DNA of 64,000 nucleotides from Stygiobacter electus (GTDB lineage Bacteria; Bacteroidota; Ignavibacteria; Ignavibacteriales; Melioribacteraceae): NCBI GenBank assembly GCA_029210465.1, contig JARGDL010000010.1, positions 48,746-112,745 on the forward strand, written 5' to 3'. Each line of letters starts with the position of its first letter. The stretch's first letter is position 1. Shown piece after piece: positions 49,155 through 60,141 of the stretch. Made by a program: the position numbers and the translations under genes. The notes below the pieces were generated by a model. The model ran no database searches, had not been told where the DNA came from, and worked only from the letters and a program-made list of their open reading frames with translations.

Positions 49155-50537
49155 CTATGCCTTACTTAAAACTGAATTGTCAATTTCTTTTTCTTCTTTT
49201 TCAATTTCATCAACATCTCTTGTAGCATATTTTTTCATTAGCCCAATCATAATTATCATTAAAACAGCATATATTAAAGTGTAAGCAACAAGTGAAAAAC
49301 CAACTTCACCTGCAGAAACAGTATTTGAAACCGAATCAGCAGTTTTGAATAAACCAAAAACCGTCCAAGGTTGCCGAGCAATTTCCGTAAATAGCCAACC
49401 TGTAGTATTTGCAATCCATGGTAAAACCATTGACCAAAAAACAATTTTATACCAAATAGGTTTGAACTCAAACTTTGATTTGAAAACTTGAATCGTTGAT
49501 AAAAGAGTAATTAGCAGCATCAAAAAACCAGCTCCAACCATTATTCTGAATGTCCAGTAAGAAACTGCAACAGGTGGAACATAATCACCAGGACCAAACT
49601 TTTCTTCTTCTTCTTTCTGAAGATTTTTAATTCCTTTTACTTCACCATCAAATTTATTGTATGCAAGAAAACTAAGAGCACCTGGGATTTTAATTGCAAA
49701 AACATCTTTTCGGTTTTTTTCATCACCAAAAGTAAAGAGTGACATTGAAGCTGGATTTTCACTTTCCCACAAAGCTTCTGCTGCTGCCATTTTCATCGGT
49801 TGAATTTTAACCATATATTGAGCTTGAGAGTGACCGACTAAAATTACAAGAAGTGAACCAACAAAAGCATAAATAGCACCAAACTTAAACGACTTAGTAA
49901 AAACTTCATGTTTTCCTTTTTTAACTAATTGGTAAGCACTGATAGATAAAATTAAAAAACCAGCAGTTGCAACTGCACCAAAAAATACATGTGGGAATTG
50001 AACCCAAAGGTGACCATTTGTTATGATCGCAAAAAAGTCAGTCATCTCTGCTCTGCCATTTCTGACAGCATATCCGACCGGTTGCTGCATAAATGAATTT
50101 GCAGCTAAAATCCAGATTGCAGAAAGATTAGAACCAATTGCAACAAGCCAAATTGCAGCAAGGTGAAATTTCTTAGAAATTTTATCCCATCCGAAAATCC
50201 AGATTCCAAGAAAAGTTGATTCCATAAAAAAAGCAAGCAGAGCTTCTACTGCAAGCGGTGCACCGAAAATATCACCCATGAATCTTGAATACTGTGACCA
50301 ATTCATTCCGAATTGAAATTCCTGGACAATTCCGGTAACAACTCCAATCGCAAAGTTAATTAAGAAAAGTTTACCCCAGAACTTTGTCATTTTTTTGTAA
50401 GACTCATTGCCGGTTCTGTAATATGCTGTTTGCATAATCGCAACGGCAATTGAAAGTCCTAAGGTAATCGGCACAAAAAAGAAATGATAAACAGTTGTAA
50501 TTGCAAACTGCCATCTTGCTAATGTTAAAGCATCCAT
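49155..50537 (-). CDS. cydA: Cytochrome bd ubiquinol oxidase subunit I
   Basis: 460 residues. TVYHFFFVPITLGLS contains the first heme ligand histidine. GHSQAQYMVKIQPMKMAAAEALWE holds the b558 ligand and the GxxQPMKxAA signature. The Q-loop is of the short type, which is the version common outside enterobacteria. Upstream are five palindromic units, then a GIY-YIG gene and an Rrf2 regulator on the same strand, the likely regulator of this operon (inference). Confidence 0.96.
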   Translation of the reverse strand: MDALTLARWQFAITTVYHFFFVPITLGLSIAVAIMQTAYYRTGNESYKKMTKFWGKLFLINFAIGVVTGIVQEFQFGMNWSQYSRFMGDIFGAPLAVEALLAFFMESTFLGIWIFGWDKISKKFHLAAIWLVAIGSNLSAIWILAANSFMQQPVGYAVRNGRAEMTDFFAIITNGHLWVQFPHVFFGAVATAGFLILSISAYQLVKKGKHEVFTKSFKFGAIYAFVGSLLVILVGHSQAQYMVKIQPMKMAAAEALWESENPASMSLFTFGDEKNRKDVFAIKIPGALSFLAYNKFDGEVKGIKNLQKEEEEKFGPGDYVPPVAVSYWTFRIMVGAGFLMLLITLLSTIQVFKSKFEFKPIWYKIVFWSMVLPWIANTTGWLFTEIARQPWTVFGLFKTADSVSNTVSAGEVGFSLVAYTLIYAVLMIIMIGLMKKYATRDVDEIEKEEKEIDNSVLSKA

Positions 50538-50603
50538 AGATTTACCTCATATTTATTGAGTAAAGTAAAGTTAATTAAGGTATAATAAGAACTAATTTAT
50601 ATT

Positions 50604-50838
50604 GTCATGGTGAGCCCGACTTTATCGGGATTATCGAACCATGACTTGACAACATTTATTGTCATGCTGAGCGAAGTCGAAGCATGACCAACAACAATTA
50701 TTAACTTTTTTATTTAAGTCATCCTTCGACAGGCTCAGGATGACAATGTCATGCTGAGCAAAGTCCAAGCATGACATTCCTAATTAATAATTTTTCAATT
50801 CCGTCATCATTCGACATGCCTGCCTGTCGAACCATGAC
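50604..50838. repeat. Palindromic repeat cluster upstream of cydA (five units)
   Basis: Units: 50604-50645 (apex enlarged by 15 bp with CCCGACTTTATCGGG), 50661-50688, 50718-50744, 50748-50775, and 50803-50838, a chimera whose left arm GTCATCATTC does not match its right arm GAACCATGAC. The first lies about 65 bp before the cydA start codon, inside the probable leader. Confidence 0.9.
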
Positions 50839-51166
50839 CTGCTTTTTTATTCTTTGACAAACTTTTAAGTAATTCAAAATCTCCTTTTATTAATGCTTCT
50901 TTTTTCGCTCTGCTCCATCCTTTGATCTGTTTCTCACTTCTGATTGCTTCATTAACATCATGGAATTCATTAGAATATACAAGTTCAACCGGTAATCTTG
51001 TTGATGTATATCCTTCAAGTATTCCAAATTTATGTTCTTGAATTCTTTTTTCAAGATTTGAAGTTACGCCAGTGTAATAACTTCCATCACTACATTTTAA
51101 AATGTAAACATAATAGCTTTTCATTTTTATTCTTCGTTAGTCATCCTTCGACAGGCTCAGGATGAC
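50803..51166. repeat. Repeat - GIY-YIG - repeat cassette, copy 2 (upstream of cydA)
   Basis: 364 bp bounded by the chimeric unit (50803-50838) and a 27-bp unit (51140-51166). Homologous to 47769-48124. Its gene is intact. Confidence 0.85.
50807..51124 (-). CDS. GIY-YIG nuclease-like protein (YhbQ/UPF0213 type)
   Basis: 105 residues. VYILKCSDGSYYTGVTSNLEKR is the GIY-YIG strand-helix, and VNEAIRSEKQIKGWSRAKKEAL carries the catalytic Glu and the helix typical of YhbQ. The last eleven residues, AGHGSTGRHVE, and the stop codon are encoded by the palindromic repeat at 50803-50838. The gene therefore ends inside its own flanking repeat. Family members are predicted DNA nucleases; the physiological role of these short ones is unclear. 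Confidence 0.8.
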   Translation of the reverse strand: MKSYYVYILKCSDGSYYTGVTSNLEKRIQEHKFGILEGYTSTRLPVELVYSNEFHDVNEAIRSEKQIKGWSRAKKEALIKGDFELLKSLSKNKKAGHGSTGRHVE

Positions 51167-51438
51167 ACATATTGTCATGGTGAGCAAAGTCGAAGCATGA
51201 CCAACAACAATTATTAACTTTTTTATTTAAGTCATCCTTCGACAAGCCTGTCTGTCGACAGACAGGTTCAGGATGACAATGTCATGCTGAGCGAAGTCGA
51301 AGCATGACATTCCTAATTAATAATTTTTCAATTCCGTCATCCTTAGACAAGCCTGCCTATCGAACCATGACTTTATCATAAATTTTTTCAACTGACGTCA
51401 CTCTTCGACAATCCCGACTTTGTCGGGCTCAGAGTGAC
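51140..51438. repeat. Palindromic repeat cluster between the GIY-YIG gene and Rrf2 (six units)
   Basis: Units: 51140-51166, 51174-51201, 51231-51277 (with module CCTGTCTGTCGACAGACAGG at 51247-51266), 51281-51308, 51336-51371 (chimeric arms) and 51397-51438 (apex with TCCCGACTTTGTCGGG). The stretch 51174-51371 is a direct repeat of 50661-50838 and differs from it chiefly by the exact 20-bp module. Confidence 0.92.
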
Positions 51439-51441
51439 AAT

Positions 51442-51867
51442 TTAAAAGTTCTGTTCTCTTAAAACGTAATCAGAAAATTTCTGTTTCTTCAATTTTTCTA
51501 GTAACAATTTTTCTTCATTCAACCAGAATGAATGAAACTTACAACCAAACATTAATTCGCATTTAAAATTTTTATTCAGGCAATCATTGAATTTTACTTT
51601 AAAGCCAATCGTATCAAGAACATCAAACATTGATAATTTTTTCGGATCTGCTTTTAGAAATACTCCACCATATTTTCCTTGAACAGAATCTGTGATTTTT
51701 GCTTTCTTTAATTTATGGACAATACGAGATGCAAATTTATGGGAGATAAAAAGTTTGCGGGCTAAAGTTGGTACATTGATAAATTCACCTTTTGGCAAGC
51801 CAGCAAGGAAAGCCGTCATTCTTAATGCATAGTCTTGTTCTCTTGATATAAAACTATTTCTTCTCAT
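51442..51867 (-). CDS. Rrf2-family transcriptional regulator, probable Fe-S sensor
   Basis: 141 residues. The winged helix-turn-helix is at residues 5-70 (VPTLARKLFISHKFASRIVHKLKKA). C96, C103 and C109 form the three-cysteine cluster CLNKNFKCELMFGC of IscR/NsrR-type iron-sulfur sensors. It sits upstream of cydAB and downstream of a sigma-54 activator, so a role in switching on the bd oxidase under low oxygen, NO or oxidative stress is plausible. No operator could be identified with confidence. Confidence 0.85.
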   Translation of the reverse strand: MRRNSFISREQDYALRMTAFLAGLPKGEFINVPTLARKLFISHKFASRIVHKLKKAKITDSVQGKYGGVFLKADPKKLSMFDVLDTIGFKVKFNDCLNKNFKCELMFGCKFHSFWLNEEKLLLEKLKKQKFSDYVLREQNF

Positions 51868-51935
51868 AGATTGTAAACATTACCCAAAAGGTTATGTTTA
51901 AAATAAATGTTAAAATATTAAAAGCAAATATTTTT

Positions 51936-53432
51936 TTACAAAATTATTTTCAGTTTTTTGATTTTACTTTGCAGAGTAGTTGGTTTCATTTTTAATAATT
52001 CAGCAGCACCATCTTTACCATAAATTTTTCCGTTTGTAAGTTTTAATGCCCGTACAATTATTTTTTTCGTTTCTTCTTCAAATGATCTTATCGAACTATT
52101 AATTTCAACAAAATCTGATTTTTGATAATTCTCTTTTTCAAATATTATATGCGTTGCTTTAATTACTCCATCTTTTGATAAAATTGCTGCTCGTTCAAGT
52201 GTATTCTGAAGTTCACGGACATTTCCATACCAAATATTATTTGTCAAAATTTCAAGAGCTTCTTTTGTCAATACAAAATTTTTATTAATGAATCTGCTTT
52301 TCAGTTTTTCAAGAAAATAATTTGAGAGTAAATAAATATCTTCTTTTCTTTTTCGAAGTGGTGGAAGTAGAATCGGAAATACGTTCAAACGATAATATAA
52401 ATCTTCTCTGAATTTTCCCTCTTTGACTTTTGTTTCAAGGTCAACATTTGTTGCACAAATTATTCGCACATCTGCATGAATAGTTTTTTCGCTTCCGAGT
52501 CTTTCAAACGTACCTTCCTGAATTGCTCGCAAAAGTTTTGGCTGAATTTCAAAAGGAAGATCTCCAATTTCATCAAGAAATAATGTTCCGCCGTTCGCTA
52601 ATTCAAATCTTCCTCTTCTTGTTGAAACTGCACCAGTGTAAGCACCTTTTTCATGTCCGAATAATTCACTTTCCGCAAGATTATAATTTAATGCGGAACA
52701 ATTTAATGTTATAAATGGCTTTTGATTTCTTTTTGATAATGCATGGATTGCTTTTGCAACTTGTTCTTTGCCTGTTCCTGTTTCACCAAGTATCATCACG
52801 TGAGAATCTGTCGGTGCAACAAGTTTTATTTTTTCAATCACCTGAAGCCAGATTGGTGAATTTCCTATTAGTCCTTCAAGCACCGAAGAAATATCTCCAA
52901 TCAATGAAGTTCTTTCAAACAACAAAGTTTCTTTTTCATTTATGAGTGAATCATTTGCAATTGATTGAGCGAGTGCAAGTGCAATTAATTTTGTTAATGA
53001 ATTTGCTATCGAAACTCTTTGCGGTGTAAACATATCACACTGACTATGGTCAAGAGTCATAAGTCCAAGTGTCTCTCCATTAATTCGAAGTGGTGCAAGC
53101 AAGCAAGAATGACCAATCGGTAAATCCATAATTTCTTCATAAGTATCATGATGATTGGGGTCATTGGTCTCTTCAACTAATTTAACTTTTCCGGTATTCA
53201 ATACATCAATAATCTCTGGATGCTTTTCAAGATTCACTTCATAGTTTTTTATTTTGTCTGTTGCCAATGGTCCTCGGCTAAAACGAACCTTTAAATTTTT
53301 GTTGTTCTCTTTACTTAAGATTACTGCTAACTCATAAGGAATAATTTCATTTATTGTATCAAGTACAATCTCCATTGTTTTTTGAGGAGAAAGAAACAAT
53401 AAATCTTTTTGAATTAAATCTTGTGTTGTCAT
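51936..53432 (-). CDS. GAF-domain sigma-54-dependent transcriptional activator
   Basis: 498 residues. The N-terminal GAF domain spans about 15-165 and the AAA+ domain 190-420. The latter has GETGTGKEQVAKAIH (Walker A), ESELFGHEKGAYTGA (the GAFTGA loop with F to Y, an accepted variant) and GGTLFLDEIGDLP (Walker B). The C-terminal HTH is GKIYGKDGAAELLKMKPTTLQSKIKKL, similar to FhlA/NorR. The signal is unknown. It is divergent from dps with a 174-bp control region that contains a possible sigma-54 site. Confidence 0.92.
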   Translation of the reverse strand: MTTQDLIQKDLLFLSPQKTMEIVLDTINEIIPYELAVILSKENNKNLKVRFSRGPLATDKIKNYEVNLEKHPEIIDVLNTGKVKLVEETNDPNHHDTYEEIMDLPIGHSCLLAPLRINGETLGLMTLDHSQCDMFTPQRVSIANSLTKLIALALAQSIANDSLINEKETLLFERTSLIGDISSVLEGLIGNSPIWLQVIEKIKLVAPTDSHVMILGETGTGKEQVAKAIHALSKRNQKPFITLNCSALNYNLAESELFGHEKGAYTGAVSTRRGRFELANGGTLFLDEIGDLPFEIQPKLLRAIQEGTFERLGSEKTIHADVRIICATNVDLETKVKEGKFREDLYYRLNVFPILLPPLRKRKEDIYLLSNYFLEKLKSRFINKNFVLTKEALEILTNNIWYGNVRELQNTLERAAILSKDGVIKATHIIFEKENYQKSDFVEINSSIRSFEEETKKIIVRALKLTNGKIYGKDGAAELLKMKPTTLQSKIKKLKIIL

Positions 53433-53439
53433 AATTCAC

Positions 53440-53498
53440 CGAAATTTCGTTAATAACGATATTTTGTTGATTGAAACTACGAAATTCCGTTGTTAATT
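53440..53498. promoter_or_regulatory. Direct repeat CGAAATTyCGTT-rw-TAA in the divergent control region
   Basis: CGAAATTTCGTTAATAA at 53440-53456 and CGAAATTCCGTTGTTAA at 53480-53496 are 40 bp apart, about four helical turns, suggesting tandem binding sites on one DNA face. They lie next to the sigma-54 activator start and about 70-130 bp upstream of the candidate dps promoter, where an enhancer would sit. Confidence 0.45.
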
Positions 53499-53561
53499 CA
53501 AAATATTAATCAATTCCTTTTCTATTTTTCATTTTTCGAAGAGAATTTAACTTTTTAATTC

Positions 53562-53577
53562 TGGCATAATATTAGAT
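53562..53577 (+). promoter_or_regulatory. Candidate sigma-54 promoter of dps
   Basis: TGGCATAATATTAGAT has a perfect TGGCA -24 element but a weak -12 element (TAGAT for TTGCW). Start would fall near 53588, just ahead of AAAGGAG at about 53594-53600. No TAnnTTTG element is present here. Confidence 0.35.
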
Positions 53578-53606
53578 TAATAAACCAAAACAAAAGGAGA
53601 AATAAA

Positions 53607-54074
53607 ATGACGAAAACATTAAGCAACGAAACAAAGTTAAAAATCGCTGAATTGTTAAAACCAATTTTAGCAGATCAATTTGTTCTTTATACTAAAGCAA
53701 GAAATTATCATTGGAATGTAACTGGAAATATGTTTTTTACATTGCATATAAAATTTGAAGAGCTTTACACCGAACTTGCAAATGATATTGATGAAACAGC
53801 AGAAAGAATCAGAACTTACGGATTAAACGCACCTGGAACGATGAGTGAGTTTCTAAAACTTTCCGGCTTGAAAGAAGAAGCTGAAGCTACTTATCCTGAT
53901 CAATTTACAATGGCAAAGAAAATTTCTGATGACTACGATTTTATTGCAGCAAGATTAAATGAAGTCGGATTAAAACTTCAGAAAGAATATGGCGATGAAA
54001 TTACAGCAGGCAAACTTTACAGCATTGCCGAGAGATATGAAAAACACGCATGGTTATTAAAGTCGTTGCAATAA
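53607..54074 (+). CDS. dps: Dps-family DNA-binding ferritin-like protein
   Basis: 155 residues. ARNYHWNVTGNMFFTLHIKFEELY and NDIDETAERIRTYG contain the ferroxidase ligands (His, Asp, Glu) at the dimer interface. The protein forms a twelve-subunit shell that oxidises and stores iron with hydrogen peroxide and protects DNA. The N-terminus is short with few lysines, so DNA binding is uncertain. An AAAGGAG site precedes ATG 53607. Followed by katG on the same strand after 121 bp, a peroxide-defence pair. Confidence 0.95.
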   Translation: MTKTLSNETKLKIAELLKPILADQFVLYTKARNYHWNVTGNMFFTLHIKFEELYTELANDIDETAERIRTYGLNAPGTMSEFLKLSGLKEEAEATYPDQFTMAKKISDDYDFIAARLNEVGLKLQKEYGDEITAGKLYSIAERYEKHAWLLKSLQ

Positions 54075-54192
54075 TTAAACTATAAAGTCATCTTGCAAAA
54101 GATAAAAGACAGTGTAACAAAATTTTTTAATGTTTTAATAAGTTCATTCATATTATGATTTAAAACAAATCAACAAATAAAGAAAGGAATAA

Positions 54193-56394
<2,202 letters not shown>

Positions 56395-56454
56395 GACTAA
56401 ATTTCTCAGATCATTTTTGGCTCGCTTTTTTTCATTTGAATTACCAAAACAAAT

Positions 56455-56547
56455 TTATGCTAAGTGAAGTAGAATGCTGACCATAATTATGTCATGGTAA
56501 GAAAGTTTATATTCAAACTTTAGCAAATAAACTCGTCGAACCATGAC
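56455..56547. repeat. Two degenerate palindromic repeat units after katG
   Basis: 56455-56481 is a decayed unit resembling GTCATGCTGAG...GCATGAC. 56491-56547 has perfect-looking outer arms GTCATGGT/ACCATGAC, and an apex enlarged by 30 bp that contains an inner hairpin AAAGTTTATATTCAAACTTT. The remaining sequence between katG and ribH shows no gene. Confidence 0.8.
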
Positions 56548-56687
56548 ATAATAAATATATATTCAACAATAAAAAATATTGTATATAAAATTTTATTTTT
56601 CTTACAATAGACAATTAAGAAAATTAATTTTTAACTATCGTAATAATATTAACTAATTTTTATAAACAGTATGAAATTTCAAAATAA

Positions 56688-57152
56688 TTATAAATACTTC
56701 ATCAAATCTGCCATCTCAATTGCTGACAAAGCTGCATCCCAGCCTTTGTTTCCAAGCTTCGTTCCTGCACGTTCTAATGCTTGTTCAATTGAATCAGAGG
56801 TAATTACTCCAAATATAACTGGAATACCTGTCTCCATTCCTGCATTTGCAATTCCCTTTGAAACTTCAGCCGCTACATAATCGAAATGTGGTGTAGCCCC
56901 ACGAATAATTGCACCAAGACAAATAACAGCATCAAACTTCTTTGAAGAAGCAATTTTTTTTGCTACAAATGGAATTTCATATGCACCAGGGACATAAGAA
57001 ATAACAATATTTTCTTCTAAACACTCGTGACGTTTAAGGCAATCAAGAGCTCCATTTAATAAATTTTTGGTTATCAATTCATTAAAACGAGAAACAATGA
57101 TTGCAAATTTTTTCCCATTAGCATTTAATTTCCCTTCAAAAATCTGTTCCAT
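56688..57152 (-). CDS. ribH: 6,7-dimethyl-8-ribityllumazine synthase
   Basis: 154 residues. Condenses 5-amino-6-ribitylaminouracil with dihydroxybutanone phosphate, the penultimate step to riboflavin. Motifs are [34 protein letters not shown], and [21 protein letters not shown] with the catalytic histidine. Last gene of the cofactor operon, 23 bp after ribBA. Confidence 0.96.
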   Translation of the reverse strand: MEQIFEGKLNANGKKFAIIVSRFNELITKNLLNGALDCLKRHECLEENIVISYVPGAYEIPFVAKKIASSKKFDAVICLGAIIRGATPHFDYVAAEVSKGIANAGMETGIPVIFGVITSDSIEQALERAGTKLGNKGWDAALSAIEMADLMKYL

Positions 57153-57175
57153 TTAGTTAATCCTCTTTTTATTTA

Positions 57176-58405
57176 TTAAATATCTGAAAGTAAATGACCA
57201 AGCTTATCTTTCTTTGTTTGTAAATATTTTTTATTAGCAACATTTGGTTCAATCTCAATAGAAACTCTCTCTACAATATCAATATCATAGCCTTTAAGTC
57301 CAATAATTTTTTTGGGATTGTTTGTAATTAAGCGAATTTTTTTTAATCCAAGATCTTTTAGAATTTGTGCTCCAATTCCATAATCTCGTAAATCAGCTTT
57401 AAATCCTAATGCTTCATTTGCTTCAACAGTATCATGCCCTTCTTCTTGAAGTTTATAGGCTAGTATTTTATTGACAAGACCAATTCCGCGTCCTTCTTGT
57501 CTCATGTAAAGTAAAACTCCTTTCCCTTCATTTTCAATCATTTGTAACGATTTTTCAAGTTGTTCTCCGCAATCACACCTTAAAGAACCAAACACATCAC
57601 CTGTCATACATTCAGAATGTACACGCACCAAAGTCGGTTTGCCATCAATTGTTCCTTTTACTAATGCAAGTGGATTATCCCTTACATCTAATAAATTTTC
57701 GTAAATATGAAGTTTAAATTCACCGTACCGAGTTGGTAGGTCTGCAACAGCTTTACATTTAACTAACTTTTCTTTTCTTCTTCTGAACTCAATAAGGTCG
57801 GAAATAGAAATCAATTTTAGGTCATATTTTTTTGCAAATATCTTTAATTGAGGAACACGTGCCATTGTGCCATCTTTATTTAAGATTTCACACAGAACCC
57901 CTACTGGAGTTAACCCAGCTAAACTAACAATATCAACAGCCGCTTCTGTATGCCCAGCTCTTTTTAAAACTCCACCATTTTTAGCAATAAGTGGGTATAT
58001 GTGACCTGGTTTTGCAAAATCTTTAGCTGTATTTTTAATATCAGCTATTGCTTTAATTGTGCTTGCTCTATCGTATACAGAAACGCCCGTTGTAGTTCCA
58101 TGAATATAATCAATCGGTACAGTGAATGGTGTTTGATGAAGAGTAGTATTTTTTTCAACAATTAGTTCAAGATCTAATTCTGCAGCACGTTTTTCAGTTA
58201 TAGAAACACATAGAATTCCACGAGCTTCCTTTGTTATGAAGTTTACAATTTCAGGAGTAATCAGTTGTGCCGACATAATTAGATCACCTTCATTTTCTCT
58301 ATCCTCATCATCAACAACAATAACCATTTTACCTATTCGAATATCTTCTAACGCACTTTCGATAGTATCAAGCTTACTTTTAGTATTCATTTTCTTATCA
58401 TTCAT
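57176..58405 (-). CDS. ribBA: Bifunctional DHBP synthase / GTP cyclohydrolase II
   Basis: 409 residues. The N-terminal RibB domain contains [18 protein letters not shown] and [15 protein letters not shown]. The C-terminal RibA domain has the zinc motif [20 protein letters not shown] and [13 protein letters not shown]. The two domains supply both precursors of riboflavin synthesis from ribulose 5-phosphate and GTP. It lies 7 bp after ribE. Confidence 0.97.
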   Translation of the reverse strand: MNDKKMNTKSKLDTIESALEDIRIGKMVIVVDDEDRENEGDLIMSAQLITPEIVNFITKEARGILCVSITEKRAAELDLELIVEKNTTLHQTPFTVPIDYIHGTTTGVSVYDRASTIKAIADIKNTAKDFAKPGHIYPLIAKNGGVLKRAGHTEAAVDIVSLAGLTPVGVLCEILNKDGTMARVPQLKIFAKKYDLKLISISDLIEFRRRKEKLVKCKAVADLPTRYGEFKLHIYENLLDVRDNPLALVKGTIDGKPTLVRVHSECMTGDVFGSLRCDCGEQLEKSLQMIENEGKGVLLYMRQEGRGIGLVNKILAYKLQEEGHDTVEANEALGFKADLRDYGIGAQILKDLGLKKIRLITNNPKKIIGLKGYDIDIVERVSIEIEPNVANKKYLQTKKDKLGHLLSDI

Positions 58406-58412
58406 AAATTAT

Positions 58413-59054
58413 TTAATATTTTAATTTATTTAAAATCTCTATTGATATTTTATCTTTTTTCTTGTATTCATTAACAAATTTTTCTATGTACTTTGAAATA
58501 ACATCAACTTCAAGATTTAGTCTATCTCCAACTTTTCGCAAATGTAAATTTGTTTCTTGCCATGTATAAGGAATAACAGAAATGACTAAAATATTATCAA
58601 TTATTTTGGCAATTGTTAAACTTATCCCATCAATTGCAATTGATCCTTCATTAATAGCATACCTCGTTAGATTATCTGGAATTTGTATTGACAGCAAATA
58701 ATTTTCACCTTGCTTTCTAATTTGTCGAATAACAGCAATATCGTTCACATGTCCTAAAACAAGATGTCCACCTAACCTTTGATTCATTTTGATTGCTCGT
58801 TCTAAATTAACAAATGAGCCAATTTTCAATAAGTTAATTGTAGTTTTATTAATTGTTTCCCCAACTGCGTCAACCTCAAAATCTTTTTCTTTTAATTGTT
58901 TTACTGTCAAACATACACCATTTATAGAAATTGAATCACCCAGCTTTATATCATCCATTATTTTATTTGCAGATATTTTTAAAGTTTTTCCATTTGAAAT
59001 AGGTAGAATACTTAAAACTTTGCCAACTTCTTCAATTAAACCAGTAAACATCAT
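58413..59054 (-). CDS. ribE: Riboflavin synthase alpha subunit
   Basis: 213 residues with the N-terminal MFTGLIEEVGKV signature (start at 59054 or the next Met 59051). Two lumazine-binding repeats are visible: SISINGVCLTV with LGGHLVLGHVN, and SIAIDGISLTI. Converts two lumazines to riboflavin. The start overlaps ribD by 23 bp, so coupled translation is likely. Confidence 0.95.
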   Translation of the reverse strand: MMFTGLIEEVGKVLSILPISNGKTLKISANKIMDDIKLGDSISINGVCLTVKQLKEKDFEVDAVGETINKTTINLLKIGSFVNLERAIKMNQRLGGHLVLGHVNDIAVIRQIRKQGENYLLSIQIPDNLTRYAINEGSIAIDGISLTIAKIIDNILVISVIPYTWQETNLHLRKVGDRLNLEVDVISKYIEKFVNEYKKKDKISIEILNKLKY

Positions 59055-60135
59055 TCTCCTTTTTTTTATAAATTGTTAATAAATCATTTCCAATCATTTC
59101 CTTATAATGCAAGATGTAATCTTCCTTATTAAATGAGATGATATCAATTCCATATCCAAGATTTATGGGTGCCGTTAAAATCATTATTTCGTCAGCAAGA
59201 TTGTTTTTTACAAATGCAGAGAATACTTCACCACCACCTTCAATAAGTAAAGAAGTTATATTATTTTTAGAAAGAGACCTTAATACATTTATTAATTCAA
59301 TATAATGAGTTTTTATTGGTTCAATTTCAATGATTTCGATATTCTTTTCTCTAAACTTTTCTTTTTTTTCTTTGTTTGCATTTGCGGAACCAATAATTAT
59401 AGTTCTTGATTCTTTATCATTAAAAACTTTTGAATGAATATTAGCATTAAAATTTCCATCAAGAATTACTCTTATAGGATTTCTTCCTTTTATTTCACGA
59501 ACGGTTAATTTAGGGTCATCAACATTAATAGTATTGGCACCAACAAGTATTGCATCATAAGTTGATCTTTGTTTATGAACAAATACTTTGGATTGTGGAC
59601 CTGTTAACCAAGTTTGTTCTGTATTTGACAGCGAAATTCTCCCGTCTAAAGAAGTAGCGATTTTCAAAGTTACATAAGGAAGTTTTGTTTTCATGTATTT
59701 GAAAAAGAATCGGTTAATATATTTACCCTTTTCCTCCATGATACCATATCGAACTTCAATTCCATTTTCTAATAATTTGGTAATTCCTTTACCATTTACT
59801 TCGGGATTTGGATCAAGATTGGCAACAACAACTTTTTTAATACCACTTTCTATAATCAAAGGTACACAAGGTGGAGTTTGTTTATTTGTATGAACACATG
59901 GTTCTAGATTGCAATAAAGTGTACACCCCTTCAAATTAGTGTTGGCTGACTTAATTGCATTAGCTTCCGCATGTGCTCCTCCATATTTTTCATGAAACCC
60001 AGTTGAAATAATCTCATTATCCTTTACTATTAAAGCTCCAACCAATGGATTCGGGCTAACATAACCAGCTCCTTTAATTGCAAGCTTAAAACATAAGTCC
60101 ATATATCTTTCATCATTATTCAAATTCTTAACCAT
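59032..60135 (-). CDS. ribD: Bifunctional riboflavin deaminase-reductase
   Basis: 367 residues. The N-terminal zinc deaminase has HAEANAIKSA and CNLEPCVHTNKQTPPC. The C-terminal reductase has VTLKIATSLDGRI and SLLIEGGGEVFSAF. It catalyses the second and third steps of the pathway. It lies 6 bp after nadA. Confidence 0.95.
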   Translation of the reverse strand: MVKNLNNDERYMDLCFKLAIKGAGYVSPNPLVGALIVKDNEIISTGFHEKYGGAHAEANAIKSANTNLKGCTLYCNLEPCVHTNKQTPPCVPLIIESGIKKVVVANLDPNPEVNGKGITKLLENGIEVRYGIMEEKGKYINRFFFKYMKTKLPYVTLKIATSLDGRISLSNTEQTWLTGPQSKVFVHKQRSTYDAILVGANTINVDDPKLTVREIKGRNPIRVILDGNFNANIHSKVFNDKESRTIIIGSANANKEKKEKFREKNIEIIEIEPIKTHYIELINVLRSLSKNNITSLLIEGGGEVFSAFVKNNLADEIMILTAPINLGYGIDIISFNKEDYILHYKEMIGNDLLTIYKKKENDVYWFN

Positions 60136-60141
60136 TTATTT

